DNA of 33,424 nucleotides from a bacterium (GCA_023264615.1 JAHFLU010000004.1:1-33424), one strand, 5' to 3'; numbered from the stretch's first letter, positions 17,420 to 26,279 are shown. Notes: generated from the letters alone by a model not told the origin. Numbers and translations: made by a program.

Positions 17420-18070
17420 TTATTTCCCGTAATTTCCGTAATACGTGATGTTTGCCTTTGTACGAAGGCTTTCAACAAGAGCGCTTGCTTCCTGGTTCAT
17501 TTTCCCACCACGAAGCTGTTCCTTGATCCGCGCTTTAATATCTGCCTCCTTCCCTTTTTCAAGTTTCACCTTGTTATCTTTAATATATGCGGCCACTTCT
17601 TCGTCGGTCACCGTCACTTTGTCCCCAATCAGTTTTTCCACACGCATCTGGATCACAAGCTGTTCATGCAAAGTGTCAAGCGTCATGCCTTGTGCAGCAA
17701 GAACCTCCTCAAGTTTTCCTCCCTGTGCGGCAATCTGACTTTCCACCTCTTTGACTTTCGCGGCAATTTCTTCGTCCGTGACCGTAATGTCTTGCTCATC
17801 AGCAGCCTGCATGATCAATTTCTGCGTAATCAATACATTGAGAAGGTCTTTACCACTCTTCTTTTCGAGCTCGCGTATAACACTCGCCCGGCTGATGAAC
17901 GACCCATTGACTGACGCCGCGATAAACTTCCCTTTCATAAAGAAAAGAACTCCTGCAACGGCAATAATGACAATAATGATGACAATCAATTTTTTCTTGG
18001 ACCCTTTCTTCGGCATACCACTGTATGTGGCATTTCCCGAATCCGCATCCCCCATCCTTTCATTTTCCAT
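17420..18070 (-). CDS. Single-pass membrane SurA_N/trigger-factor-like protein without an evident PPIase domain
   Basis: TM KKLIVIIIVIIAVAGVLFF; SurA_N-like VNGSFISRASVIRELEKKSGKDLLNVLITQKLI...VTDEEIAAKV...VTDEEVAAYI. ATG at 18070 avoids overlap with gyrB. Confidence 0.7.
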   Translation of the reverse strand: MENERMGDADSGNATYSGMPKKGSKKKLIVIIIVIIAVAGVLFFMKGKFIAASVNGSFISRASVIRELEKKSGKDLLNVLITQKLIMQAADEQDITVTDEEIAAKVKEVESQIAAQGGKLEEVLAAQGMTLDTLHEQLVIQMRVEKLIGDKVTVTDEEVAAYIKDNKVKLEKGKEADIKARIKEQLRGGKMNQEASALVESLRTKANITYYGNYGK

Positions 18071-18074
18071 AATA

Positions 18075-20132
18075 TTAAATATCAATATTTGCTAATTTCG
18101 CATTCGATTGAATAAATGATTTCCTTGCTGCAACATCCGTTCCCATAAGAATATCGAACACTTTGTCTGCATCCTGCGCATCTTCGACCGTTACTTTTTT
18201 GATAATGCGCCGGGCCGGATCCATTGTCGTTTCCCAGAGCTCTTCAGCACTCATTTCACCCAGACCCTTGTAGCGCTGAACACTGATCTTCTGCTGCTTT
18301 TTGTCTTTCCCCTCTTCCTCCTCTTCTCTCGTCGAAGTCTCCCCCTCGAGAGCATCTACCTCTTCTGCAAGAACCGCATCTTTCCCGAGATATGCATTCT
18401 TCTCTTCATCTGAATACAGATATACTACTTCTTTTCCTCTTTTCACTTTATAAAGAGGTGAGACAGCGATGTAGATGTGGCCATTCTCAATAAGCGACTT
18501 GAAATAACGATAGAAGAACGTCAGGTACAGCGTTTTGATATGCGATCCATCGACATCCGCATCAGCCATGATGACAAGCTTGCCGTAGCGGATCTTTTCT
18601 ATATTAAACTCATCGCCAATACCCGCTCCTATTGCGATCACAAGTGCGCGAAATTTATCAGAAGCAAGTACTTTGTCAAGCCGTGCACGCTCAACATTGA
18701 GCACCTTGCCGAAGAGCGGCAGAATAGCCTGTGTCCTTCGATCACGTGCCATTTTCGCCGATCCACCGGCCGAATCACCTTCCACAATATATAATTCTGT
18801 TTCACCCACTTCGTCGCTCTGACAGTCTGCAAGCTTGCCCGGAAGCGTCATTCCTTCAAGTGCACCTTTCCGCAGCACGCTATCCTTTGCAGCTTTTGCG
18901 GCTTTGCGAGCTTTGAGTGCAAGAACTGTTTTATTGATCATCATCCGCGCATCTTCCGGATTTTCTTCAAGGAACATTGCAAGTGCTTCGCCAAAAACGT
19001 TCTCGACAGCGCCGCGTGCTTCAACACTTCCGAGCTTGTCCTTCGTCTGGCCTTCAAATTGTACTTCGCGCAATTTTACAGAAACTACTGCCGTGATTCC
19101 CTCGAGCACATCGTCGCCCGTAAAGTTTTCTTCCTTTTCTTTCAAAAGATTTGCCTTCCGGGCATAGGAATTAAGGGTGCGTGTCAGCGCCGTTTTAAAG
19201 CCCGTAAGATGCGTACCGCCCCCGGGGTTATATGTATTGTTCGCAAATGCGAGAATACGCGACGTAATATCATCGATGTATTGCAAAGCAACTTCTACAG
19301 ACTCGACGCCCACATCTGTTGCAGGCTTGTCCACGTAAAAAACATTTTTATGAACCGGCTTTTCCGTCTGATTCAAAAATTTCACAAGTGACTGGAGACC
19401 ACCTTCGAAATAGAACGCCATCGATGGCACCTCGAGCTTGAGATCCTTGATGTAGTGAATGCCGTGCGGGTCAAGTTTACCTGCATAACCACGCGCATCG
19501 ATGATCGTTACCCGCATGCCACGCACCAGATATGCCTGCTGCCGAAGCCGCGAAACAATTTTCTCGAAATCAAAACTAATCTCTTCAAAAATGCTGTCGT
19601 CCGGTGTAAACAGTACCACCGTACCGCGATCTTTCGAAGCTCCAATACGTTTCACTTTCGCCTGTGGCTTGCCACGTTTGTATTCCTGAATAAATTCCCC
19701 GCCATCACGGTACACGATCGCACACGCATAATTTGAAAGTGCGTTTGCTACCGAGATACCGACGCCATGCAAACCTCCCGAGACTGTGTACCCCTCGCCG
19801 CCAAACTTACCGCCAGCATGAAGCGTCGTCATGATCGTTTCAAGCGCAGACACCTTTGTTTGCGGATGTATGTCAACAGGAATACCGCGACCATTGTCCG
19901 CAACCCGCACAAGATTATTTGGAAGAAGCACCACTTCGATGTCGTCTGCATATTCAGCCATAGCCTCATCCCGAGCATTGTCGAACGCTTCCCAAATGAG
20001 ATGGTGCAATCCCTCCGGCCCCGTTGTGCCAATATACATGCCCGGGCGCTTGCGCACCGGCTCAAGGCCTTCGAGAACCGTGATGTCCTGTGCACTATAA
20101 CTTCCTTTTTTTGCTGGTTTTTTCTCTGCCAT
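18075..20132 (-). CDS. gyrB: Type IIA topoisomerase B subunit (GyrB/ParE)
   Basis: GHKL motifs (PGMYIGTTGPEGLHHL, DNGRGIPVD, VSGGLHGVG), TOPRIM (LYIVEGDSAGGSAKMARDRRTQAILPL), QRYKGLGEM. ATG at 20132 preferred over TTG at 20147. Confidence 0.93.
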   Translation of the reverse strand: MAEKKPAKKGSYSAQDITVLEGLEPVRKRPGMYIGTTGPEGLHHLIWEAFDNARDEAMAEYADDIEVVLLPNNLVRVADNGRGIPVDIHPQTKVSALETIMTTLHAGGKFGGEGYTVSGGLHGVGISVANALSNYACAIVYRDGGEFIQEYKRGKPQAKVKRIGASKDRGTVVLFTPDDSIFEEISFDFEKIVSRLRQQAYLVRGMRVTIIDARGYAGKLDPHGIHYIKDLKLEVPSMAFYFEGGLQSLVKFLNQTEKPVHKNVFYVDKPATDVGVESVEVALQYIDDITSRILAFANNTYNPGGGTHLTGFKTALTRTLNSYARKANLLKEKEENFTGDDVLEGITAVVSVKLREVQFEGQTKDKLGSVEARGAVENVFGEALAMFLEENPEDARMMINKTVLALKARKAAKAAKDSVLRKGALEGMTLPGKLADCQSDEVGETELYIVEGDSAGGSAKMARDRRTQAILPLFGKVLNVERARLDKVLASDKFRALVIAIGAGIGDEFNIEKIRYGKLVIMADADVDGSHIKTLYLTFFYRYFKSLIENGHIYIAVSPLYKVKRGKEVVYLYSDEEKNAYLGKDAVLAEEVDALEGETSTREEEEEGKDKKQQKISVQRYKGLGEMSAEELWETTMDPARRIIKKVTVEDAQDADKVFDILMGTDVAARKSFIQSNAKLANIDI

Positions 20133-20149
20133 AAACAATAAAATCAAAC

Positions 20150-20173
20150 AAAAAGGCGCTTGGAAGCTGCCTT
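20150..20173 (-). terminator. Terminator-like hairpin in the gyrB 5' region
   Basis: Minus strand AAGGC-a-GCTT-CC-AAGC-GCCTT followed by TTTGTTTGATTTTATTG. Confidence 0.6.
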
Positions 20174-20232
20174 CATTGCACTTCTATTGTAGCAAAAAAT
20201 GAGACGGAGGGGAAGCAAAATTATGAACAGTC

Positions 20233-22155
20233 TTAGCGAACCTTCCAACCCTCATTTTTCTCGAGCACACCTTTAATGTGCTCCATAAGGGGGGTTATTT
20301 CTATGTCGGTCAGTGTCCGCTCTTTCGACTGAAATACAATACTGTATGCATAAGAAACTTTGTCCTCCGCACGATAGATATCGAAAAGACGCAGCATAAC
20401 AACGAGATCGTCTGCCTCTTTTTTAATAATCTCAAGAACAGTCTCTGGTTTCGTTTGTGCCGGAACAAAAATCGCAATATCCCGAGCAATGAAAGGATAG
20501 GGAGAAATTTTCTTGTAAACCGTGCTTTTTTTAGCGGGGGCTTTCGGCAGGCGCTCTTTTTTATGAAACTGCACCTTGCTTACAAGCATATCAAGATCAA
20601 TCTCAAGCACGGTGCCATCGAGAGTACCCGCAACCTCGCAGCCAAGTTTTTCTGAAAGTAATTTTTCGAGTGCATGCAGATCAGTAGTTTCTTTTTCTTT
20701 TTTCTTGAGCACATTTTTCACACCAATGCCAAGCAGCCACTTTTCCCCTTTTTCTGTAAACACATTGCCAATCTCGAAAATACGGATGGTATCAAGGCCA
20801 AGAAGTGGGGCGTTCCGTGTATTCTGCTCCAAGCTCGCAGACAGTCCCGTGCCGAGATCTTTGCGCAAATATTTTTTGTCATCTGCAATTGGATTTTCAA
20901 CTTCTCGAACACCATGCTCTTGAAAAACATAGGTAAACACTTCGATGCATCCCGCATCGACAAGTGTGCTGCGAATTATACTCGCTAAAAGCGCCTTCGG
21001 ATTGACCGCAATATTTTCGACGTGCAGCAATTTCTTTGGGATGACATGTTCATATCCGTAGATCCTGCCCACCTCTTCGATCAAATCTTGTTTGATTATA
21101 AGATCGAGACGCTCGAACGGAGGCGTCACTACGTAGTCATCCCCCTCTTGCTCAAAACCCGACGACAGAGACCGAAGGATACGCTCTACTTCCATTTTCG
21201 GAATATCCGTACCAATACGTGCTCCGATTTCTTCAAATGCCACGCGCACAGGAAGTACTTCAACAGGTTCCGGGTACTCATCAACCATGCCTTCAACAAA
21301 AGTCTCATCGCCTGATGCAATGGTAAGAATGAGTTGTGCCACGGAAACAATCGCAGGATATGCAAGTTCCGGAGAAAGTTCGTGCTCAAAACGAACCGAT
21401 GCTTCAGTCCGGAAACCAAGCTTCTGTGCCGTTTTTCTGATCGAAACAGGATCAAAGTTTGCCGACTCAATGACAATATTTTTTGTTTCTGTCGTGATCT
21501 CAGCCACCGCGCCTCCCTTTATTCCAGCGATACTGATAGGGGTCCCACTGTCTCCGTCTGTAATAAGAAGCATATCTTTTGTAACCGTATGGTCTCCTCC
21601 TCCAAGGGTCAGTATCTTTTCATGCTCCTCTCCGCAACGAACCATAATTGCTGCTCTTCCCTCTTTTAGAGAAAATTTGTTGAAATCAAAGGCGTGAAGC
21701 GGCTGTCCTATTTCGAACATCACCAGATTCGTCGCATCGACAATGTTGTTAATCGACTTCTGTCCTAAACGAGCGAGCCGTTTCATGAGCCATTCTGGAG
21801 AAGGGCCAACCTTTACATTTTCTATCATAAGGCCAATATATCGGCGGCACAGTTTCGAATCCTCAATGTGTACAACAACTTTTTCCGACGGCAGCCATGC
21901 ATTACTCGACGCAAGCAGAGGATTTCTTTCAAGCGGAATCTTAAGAAGCAGCGATACTTCCTTTGCAACACCGAAGTGGCCGAAACAATCATGTGCCCTA
22001 TTCGCAAGTGTCTTTACTTCAAAAACCGTATCATCATCGTGTTTCGAAACCCCCTCAATCTCAAACGAATGCATGGTCAAAATATCCGCGAGCTTTTCCG
22101 GTTTTGGAAGTATCTCTTTGAAAAATGTCTGGAGCCAATTGTAGCTTATCCTCAT
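20233..22155 (-). CDS. pheT: Phenylalanyl-tRNA synthetase beta subunit, short form
   Basis: N-term MRISYNWLQTFFKEILPKPEKLADILTMHSFEIEGV, B3/B4 and B5 regions, C-terminal FDX-ACB (YPFIARDIAIFV...RLFDIYR). Confidence 0.94.
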   Translation of the reverse strand: MRISYNWLQTFFKEILPKPEKLADILTMHSFEIEGVSKHDDDTVFEVKTLANRAHDCFGHFGVAKEVSLLLKIPLERNPLLASSNAWLPSEKVVVHIEDSKLCRRYIGLMIENVKVGPSPEWLMKRLARLGQKSINNIVDATNLVMFEIGQPLHAFDFNKFSLKEGRAAIMVRCGEEHEKILTLGGGDHTVTKDMLLITDGDSGTPISIAGIKGGAVAEITTETKNIVIESANFDPVSIRKTAQKLGFRTEASVRFEHELSPELAYPAIVSVAQLILTIASGDETFVEGMVDEYPEPVEVLPVRVAFEEIGARIGTDIPKMEVERILRSLSSGFEQEGDDYVVTPPFERLDLIIKQDLIEEVGRIYGYEHVIPKKLLHVENIAVNPKALLASIIRSTLVDAGCIEVFTYVFQEHGVREVENPIADDKKYLRKDLGTGLSASLEQNTRNAPLLGLDTIRIFEIGNVFTEKGEKWLLGIGVKNVLKKKEKETTDLHALEKLLSEKLGCEVAGTLDGTVLEIDLDMLVSKVQFHKKERLPKAPAKKSTVYKKISPYPFIARDIAIFVPAQTKPETVLEIIKKEADDLVVMLRLFDIYRAEDKVSYAYSIVFQSKERTLTDIEITPLMEHIKGVLEKNEGWKVR

Positions 22156-22158
22156 ACG

Positions 22159-22896
22159 TTAGAATTGAATCGGCAAGCGAGCATCTCCGTTATAAAATAA
22201 ACGAATATCATCGATTTGATATTTGAGTATTGTAAGACGGTCGATGCCCGCGCCAAACGCAAAGCCGCTCCACTCGTTTGAATTAATTCCCACACTATCA
22301 AGTATTTTTGGATGCACCATACCAGCACCCATAATCTCAATCCATCCCGTACCTTTGCAGATAGAACAGCCTTTTTCCCCGCCACAGCGAAAACAAGAAA
22401 TATCAATTTCTACACTCGGTTCCGTAAACGGAAAGTAGCTCGGGCGAAAACGAACTTTCACGCCTTTTCCAAAAAAAAATATAAAAAAGTCTTCGAGTGT
22501 TCCTTTAAGGTGTGCAAGAGAAATGCCTTTCTCTACCACAAGTCCTTCTACTTGGTAAAACTGTGTTTCGTGTGTCGCGTCCGTCGCTTCATAGCGATAT
22601 GTCTTTCCCGGCACAATAATACGTAGTGGCGGTTTGTGCTTTTCCATATAGCGCACCTGTACGGGCGAGGTGTGCGTACGCAAAAGCATGCCGTCCTTTT
22701 TTGGCTTCACCCAAAACGTATCCCACATATCGCGCGCAGGATGGTCTTTCGGAATGTTAAGTGCATCAAAATTATAATGTTCCGTTTCTATTTCCGGACC
22801 ATCAACCGTATCAAAACCACGTTCCGTAAAGTACGCATTGATCTCGTTTATCGTATGTGTGATGGGATGCAAATGGCCTTTCTGTTCCGTTTCCAT
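22159..22896 (-). CDS. pheS: Phenylalanyl-tRNA synthetase alpha subunit, short form (~245 aa)
   Basis: [70 protein letters not shown]. Track start 23004 replaced by [11 protein letters not shown]. Confidence 0.94.
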   Translation of the reverse strand: METEQKGHLHPITHTINEINAYFTERGFDTVDGPEIETEHYNFDALNIPKDHPARDMWDTFWVKPKKDGMLLRTHTSPVQVRYMEKHKPPLRIIVPGKTYRYEATDATHETQFYQVEGLVVEKGISLAHLKGTLEDFFIFFFGKGVKVRFRPSYFPFTEPSVEIDISCFRCGGEKGCSICKGTGWIEIMGAGMVHPKILDSVGINSNEWSGFAFGAGIDRLTILKYQIDDIRLFYNGDARLPIQF

Positions 22897-22906
22897 GTGT
22901 ATAGTG

Positions 22907-22936
22907 ATAGTAATACAAAAAGCGCACCCTTGCCAA
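22907..22936 (-). promoter_or_regulatory. pheST promoter
   Basis: Minus strand TTGGCA-N18-TACTAT, ATG 10 nt after the -10. Confidence 0.55.
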
Positions 22937-22969
22937 ATCATGAAAAAGCAAGGATACCACAGTGGCACA

Positions 22970-22998
22970 TTGACATGTATACTCACCTGTGTTAAAAT
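22970..22998 (+). promoter_or_regulatory. Strong sigma70-type promoter, divergent from pheS
   Basis: TTGACA-N17-TAAAAT. Confidence 0.82.
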
Positions 22999-23050
22999 GC
23001 GCACAAATCAACGTTCCCCCTTAAGAAGCCATCTGCCTTGGAGGCAAATC

Positions 23051-23182
23051 ATGTGGTCGCATGTCCGTAACATCCTCTGTCTGGTTCTCGTAATGGTAGC
23101 CGTTAATGGCTACATGTACTTGTCTTTCGGCCAACTTGGCAACCCCGTGAGCACACGTCCGCTCACCTACCAGACTCCCTGA
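23051..23182 (+). CDS. 43-aa predicted membrane microprotein
   Basis: MWSHVRNILCLVLVMVAVNGYMYLSFGQLGNPVSTRPLTYQTP; SD GGAGG 6 nt before ATG, promoter upstream, terminator downstream. Confidence 0.65.
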   Translation: MWSHVRNILCLVLVMVAVNGYMYLSFGQLGNPVSTRPLTYQTP

Positions 23183-23192
23183 CCCACAGGAG

Positions 23193-23233
23193 GGCCGGCT
23201 ATCAATCATTGATAGCCGGCCTTGACTCTTTTT
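23193..23233 (+). terminator. Strong intrinsic terminator
   Basis: GGCCGGCTATCAAT-C-ATTGATAGCCGGCC followed by TTGACTCTTTTT. Confidence 0.9.
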
Positions 23234-23283
23234 GACAATTCCAAATCCAATATCAACTGATTACCGAGCGGGGCAAAACGTGA

Positions 23284-23355
23284 GCCGACGGAGGGACTCG
23301 AACCCACGACCCGCACTTTACAAAAGTGCCGCTCTACCAACTGAGCTACGTCGGC
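23284..23355 (-). tRNA. tRNA-Thr (anticodon UGU)
   Basis: GCCGACG...GCTCAGTTGGTAGAGC...GCACT-TTTGTAA-AGTGC...TTCGAGT...CGTCGGC; acceptor stem perfect; CCA not encoded. Confidence 0.95.
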
Positions 23356-23389
23356 GTATCCTGCTTTAAAAGCCTCTTCAAAGTAAAAA

Positions 23390-23788
23390 CTAATCTTCAA
23401 TAACCTCCGGCGGAGACACTCGAGCATCATCTTTGCCTTTTGACACTTCGCGAAGATATCTCGAAACGCGCTCTGTCGCGTAATATCCTTTGCTATAGAC
23501 AATGCCCCGAAGACGCATTGGTTTATTAAGCATCAAACGGTTGGTTATTCCATACGCGCTTTGCAGAAACGTGCGTGTATACGGCAACATTACAACAGGG
23601 CGCCATCCACGCCACGCCACCACGTTTTTTTCTAATTTTATAATCCCTCGAAGGATCAGGTTGTCGCATTTTTTACGCGCTGAAGCAAAAAACACTGCAC
23701 CGCGGCGAACCTCAACTGCCTTGAGTACGAATACAAAAAGCATACCCGAAATCCCTGCAATAAGTAGAATAAAAGGGGCTGTAATCAT
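23390..23788 (-). CDS. Hypothetical protein with N-terminal TM (132 aa)
   Basis: ORF with TM ITAPFILLIAGISGMLFVFVL; sits between tsf and the tRNA. Confidence 0.65.
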   Translation of the reverse strand: MITAPFILLIAGISGMLFVFVLKAVEVRRGAVFFASARKKCDNLILRGIIKLEKNVVAWRGWRPVVMLPYTRTFLQSAYGITNRLMLNKPMRLRGIVYSKGYYATERVSRYLREVSKGKDDARVSPPEVIED

Positions 23789-23794
23789 TGTAGT

Positions 23795-24370
23795 TTAAAC
23801 AATAAATCGCTCGAAACGTGTGATTTCGATCTTCTCCCCAAATTTTTGAATTGCAGAATCAACGAACGCTTGGATCGTCATATCCGGGTTTTTAATGAAT
23901 GGCTGATCGAGCAAAATTTTATCCTTGAAATACGCAGAAAGCTTGCCTTCCAGAATCTTCTCCTGTAGTTCGAGAGGCTTGTCAGCAACTTCTTTAAGAA
24001 AAACCGCTCGCGCTGTTTCTTTCACGGATGGGGGTATATCGTCTGCTTTAAGAAATTCCGGATTCGTTGCCGTGACATGCATTGCAATGTCATAAGCAAC
24101 TTTGTGAAACTCTTCATTTTTTGCAACAAAGTCGGTCTCGCAGGCAACAATCACCATCGCACCCACTGCACCGGTCGCATGAACGTATGCCTCAACAACG
24201 CCAGAACCAAGTGTTCGATCCTGTTTCTTTGATGCAACTTCTCCCCCTTTCTTTCGTAAAACAACGAGTGCTTTGGCAACATCGCCGTCCGTCTCTTCGA
24301 GCGCTTTTTTGCACTGCATGATGGAAATACCGGTCTGGTCGCGAAGGGATTTAATTGTTTCTGTTGTAAT
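23795..24370 (-). CDS. tsf: Elongation factor Ts
   Basis: IKSLRDQTGISIMQCKKALEETDGDVAKALVVLRKKG, VACETDFVAKNEEF. ATG 24370 preferred over 24421. Confidence 0.95.
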   Translation of the reverse strand: MTTETIKSLRDQTGISIMQCKKALEETDGDVAKALVVLRKKGGEVASKKQDRTLGSGVVEAYVHATGAVGAMVIVACETDFVAKNEEFHKVAYDIAMHVTATNPEFLKADDIPPSVKETARAVFLKEVADKPLELQEKILEGKLSAYFKDKILLDQPFIKNPDMTIQAFVDSAIQKFGEKIEITRFERFIV

Positions 24371-24381
24371 CATAGAGTTGC

Positions 24382-24409
24382 TCAAAACAAAAACTGCGAT
24401 ATGCAGTTT
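24382..24409 (-). terminator. Terminator-like hairpin between rpsB and tsf
   Basis: Minus strand AAACTGC-N5-GCAGTTT then TTGTTTTGAG. Confidence 0.6.
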
Positions 24410-24461
24410 CTTCCATAACAATACGAGCAGTATACATCGCAGATACTGCGGTGTCTACGAT

Positions 24462-25190
24462 TTAGGTTTTACCGCCGTGACCTTTCTTATACGCGTCAAC
24501 AACCTGCTTGGTAAAATAGTAGATGCTCGAGCGGGAAGAGTCGTTCGCCGGAATCGGATAATCAACTTCCTTCAGATTGCAATCAGAACCGGTAAGCGCT
24601 ATCACCGGAATACGGAGCTGCTTGGCCTCCTTCATCGCAGTCTGCTCTTTCCTCGAGTCAATCATGAACAGCGCAGCCGGTTTTTCTTTCATAGAAACAA
24701 TCCCCAAAAAACTCTTCTCAAGACGCACGATATCTCGATCAATGAGCAGACGTTCTTTCTTTGTATATTTTTTTGCAAGTTCGCCCGTATCCCGCTGTAG
24801 AAGCAGTGTGCCGAGACGCTCGACCCGGCCGCGGATAGTCGCAAAATTAGTAAGCGTACCACCAACCCACCGTGTCGTTACATAGGGCATATCAATGCTG
24901 TTTGCAAGCTCGCGGATAACATTCTGTGCTTCATATTTTGTCCCGACAAAGAGAATCTGCTTTCCCTCCCCTGCGATCTTTGCTGCAAACGCAAGCGCAG
25001 CAGAAAGCAATTCGGTCGTCTTTTCGAGATCAAATATTTCCACCTTATTCTTCGCTCCGTAAATAAAAGGGGCAACAGACGGATGCCGCTTCGAGCGGGA
25101 ATAGCCATAGTGCGCGCCAACCTCAAACATCGCCGAAATTGCGGCGTTCTGTTCAGGCGTATGGGTCAGCGTTTCTTGTTCTTCAGCCAT
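24462..25190 (-). CDS. rpsB: 30S ribosomal protein S2
   Basis: VGAHYGYSRSKRHPSVAPFIYG, YVTTRWVGGTLTNFATI, PVIALTGSDCNLKEVDYPIPANDSSRSSI. Confidence 0.96.
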   Translation of the reverse strand: MAEEQETLTHTPEQNAAISAMFEVGAHYGYSRSKRHPSVAPFIYGAKNKVEIFDLEKTTELLSAALAFAAKIAGEGKQILFVGTKYEAQNVIRELANSIDMPYVTTRWVGGTLTNFATIRGRVERLGTLLLQRDTGELAKKYTKKERLLIDRDIVRLEKSFLGIVSMKEKPAALFMIDSRKEQTAMKEAKQLRIPVIALTGSDCNLKEVDYPIPANDSSRSSIYYFTKQVVDAYKKGHGGKT

Positions 25191-25238
25191 GAAATATTGT
25201 GTGTGGGAAGTTTAGCAAATTAGCCTCGTTTTAGCAAA

Positions 25239-26204
25239 TTACTCATCCTCTGCATCTCCTACGGTCCCGCTCTTAAGAGCAGCGATGAGAGCATCCATGT
25301 CACCAGCCATGATCCGTTCAATCGCATGCCAGGATTGTTTGATACGGTGGTCTGTTACGCGATCCTGTAAAAAATTATATGTTCGTATCTTCTCGGAACG
25401 GTCCCCCGTACCGATTTGATTCTTACGTTCCGCCGAATAGCTTTTGTGTTCCTCTTCATCTTTCAGAAGCTGTAGTTTCGCCGCAAGAATTGCGAGTGCC
25501 TTTTCACGATTCCGCTGCTGGCTCCGTTCCGAAGTTGAACGCACTTCAATACCACTCGGCTTGTGAACGAGCCTCACCGCTGTCTCAACCTTATTCACAT
25601 TTTGTCCTCCTGCCCCGCCGGAACGCGAGAATTCCATTTCTATATCCGCCGGATTGATCTCAATCCGCGTCCGTTTTCTGATGGGCAATACAACAACAGA
25701 TGCTGTTGACGTATGGATGCGGCCCGATTTTTCTGTTGCAGGAACACGTTGTACGCGGTGCACACCCATTTCAAAACGGAGGTCTTCGTAAGCACCTTGC
25801 CCTCGAATTTCAAACGTTGCCTCTTTGAGCGCGCCGAGACCACTGCGCGATTCATTGATATACGCAAAATGCCACCCACGCTTTTCAGCATATTTTGCAT
25901 ACATGAGAGAAAGATCCTCGGCAAATATCGCTGCCTCTTCCCCGCCAGCACCAGCGCGGACTTCAAGCACTGCTTCATTCGGAAATGCTTCTTCCTTTTT
26001 GTCCTGCTCAAGGATTGATCGCATCTGCGCAAGAATTGCTTCTTTCTGCACACATACACTTGCACGCTCTTCCTCTGATAATTCCGCGAGACTCTCATCT
26101 TCTGCAATCATCGCGGAAACATCTGCTTCCTCACGCAAAAGACGCTCGTATTCACCTGCGAGATATGCAGTCTTTGGATTATTTTTAAATTCACTGATGT
26201 CCAT
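25239..26204 (-). CDS. prfA: Peptide chain release factor 1
   Basis: GGQ motif [18 protein letters not shown] and RF1 motif [16 protein letters not shown]. Confidence 0.94.
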   Translation of the reverse strand: MDISEFKNNPKTAYLAGEYERLLREEADVSAMIAEDESLAELSEEERASVCVQKEAILAQMRSILEQDKKEEAFPNEAVLEVRAGAGGEEAAIFAEDLSLMYAKYAEKRGWHFAYINESRSGLGALKEATFEIRGQGAYEDLRFEMGVHRVQRVPATEKSGRIHTSTASVVVLPIRKRTRIEINPADIEMEFSRSGGAGGQNVNKVETAVRLVHKPSGIEVRSTSERSQQRNREKALAILAAKLQLLKDEEEHKSYSAERKNQIGTGDRSEKIRTYNFLQDRVTDHRIKQSWHAIERIMAGDMDALIAALKSGTVGDAEDE

Positions 26205-26210
26205 ACAAAA

Positions 26211-26216
26211 ATAATA
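26211..26216 (-). promoter_or_regulatory. Candidate -10 (TATTAT) 6 nt before prfA ATG
   Basis: TATTAT-TTTTGT-ATG on the minus strand. Confidence 0.4.
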
Positions 26217-26230
26217 GCACTGGAATACAG

Positions 26231-26260
26231 AAACTCCACGAGATCAAACCCGTGGAGTTT
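26231..26260 (-). terminator. Hairpin after rpmE, weak U-tract
   Basis: AAACTCCACG-N10-CGTGGAGTTT (10-bp perfect stem). Confidence 0.6.
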
Positions 26261-26279
26261 CATGGTATACCAAGCGTCG

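Noticed and set aside
18300-18410. Acidic Glu-rich insert in GyrB (EEVDALEGETSTREEEEEGKDKKQQ)
   Set aside because: A low-complexity loop before the QRYKGLGEM motif is common in length variation of this family; not worth a finding alone.
22838-23182. 114-aa version of the microprotein ORF
   Set aside because: Its start lies inside pheS and upstream of the mapped-like promoter; only the final 43 aa follow the promoter and SD.
23206-23502. 98-aa minus-strand ORF
   Set aside because: Runs through the tRNA-Thr and a terminator; the neighbouring 132-aa ORF is more plausible.
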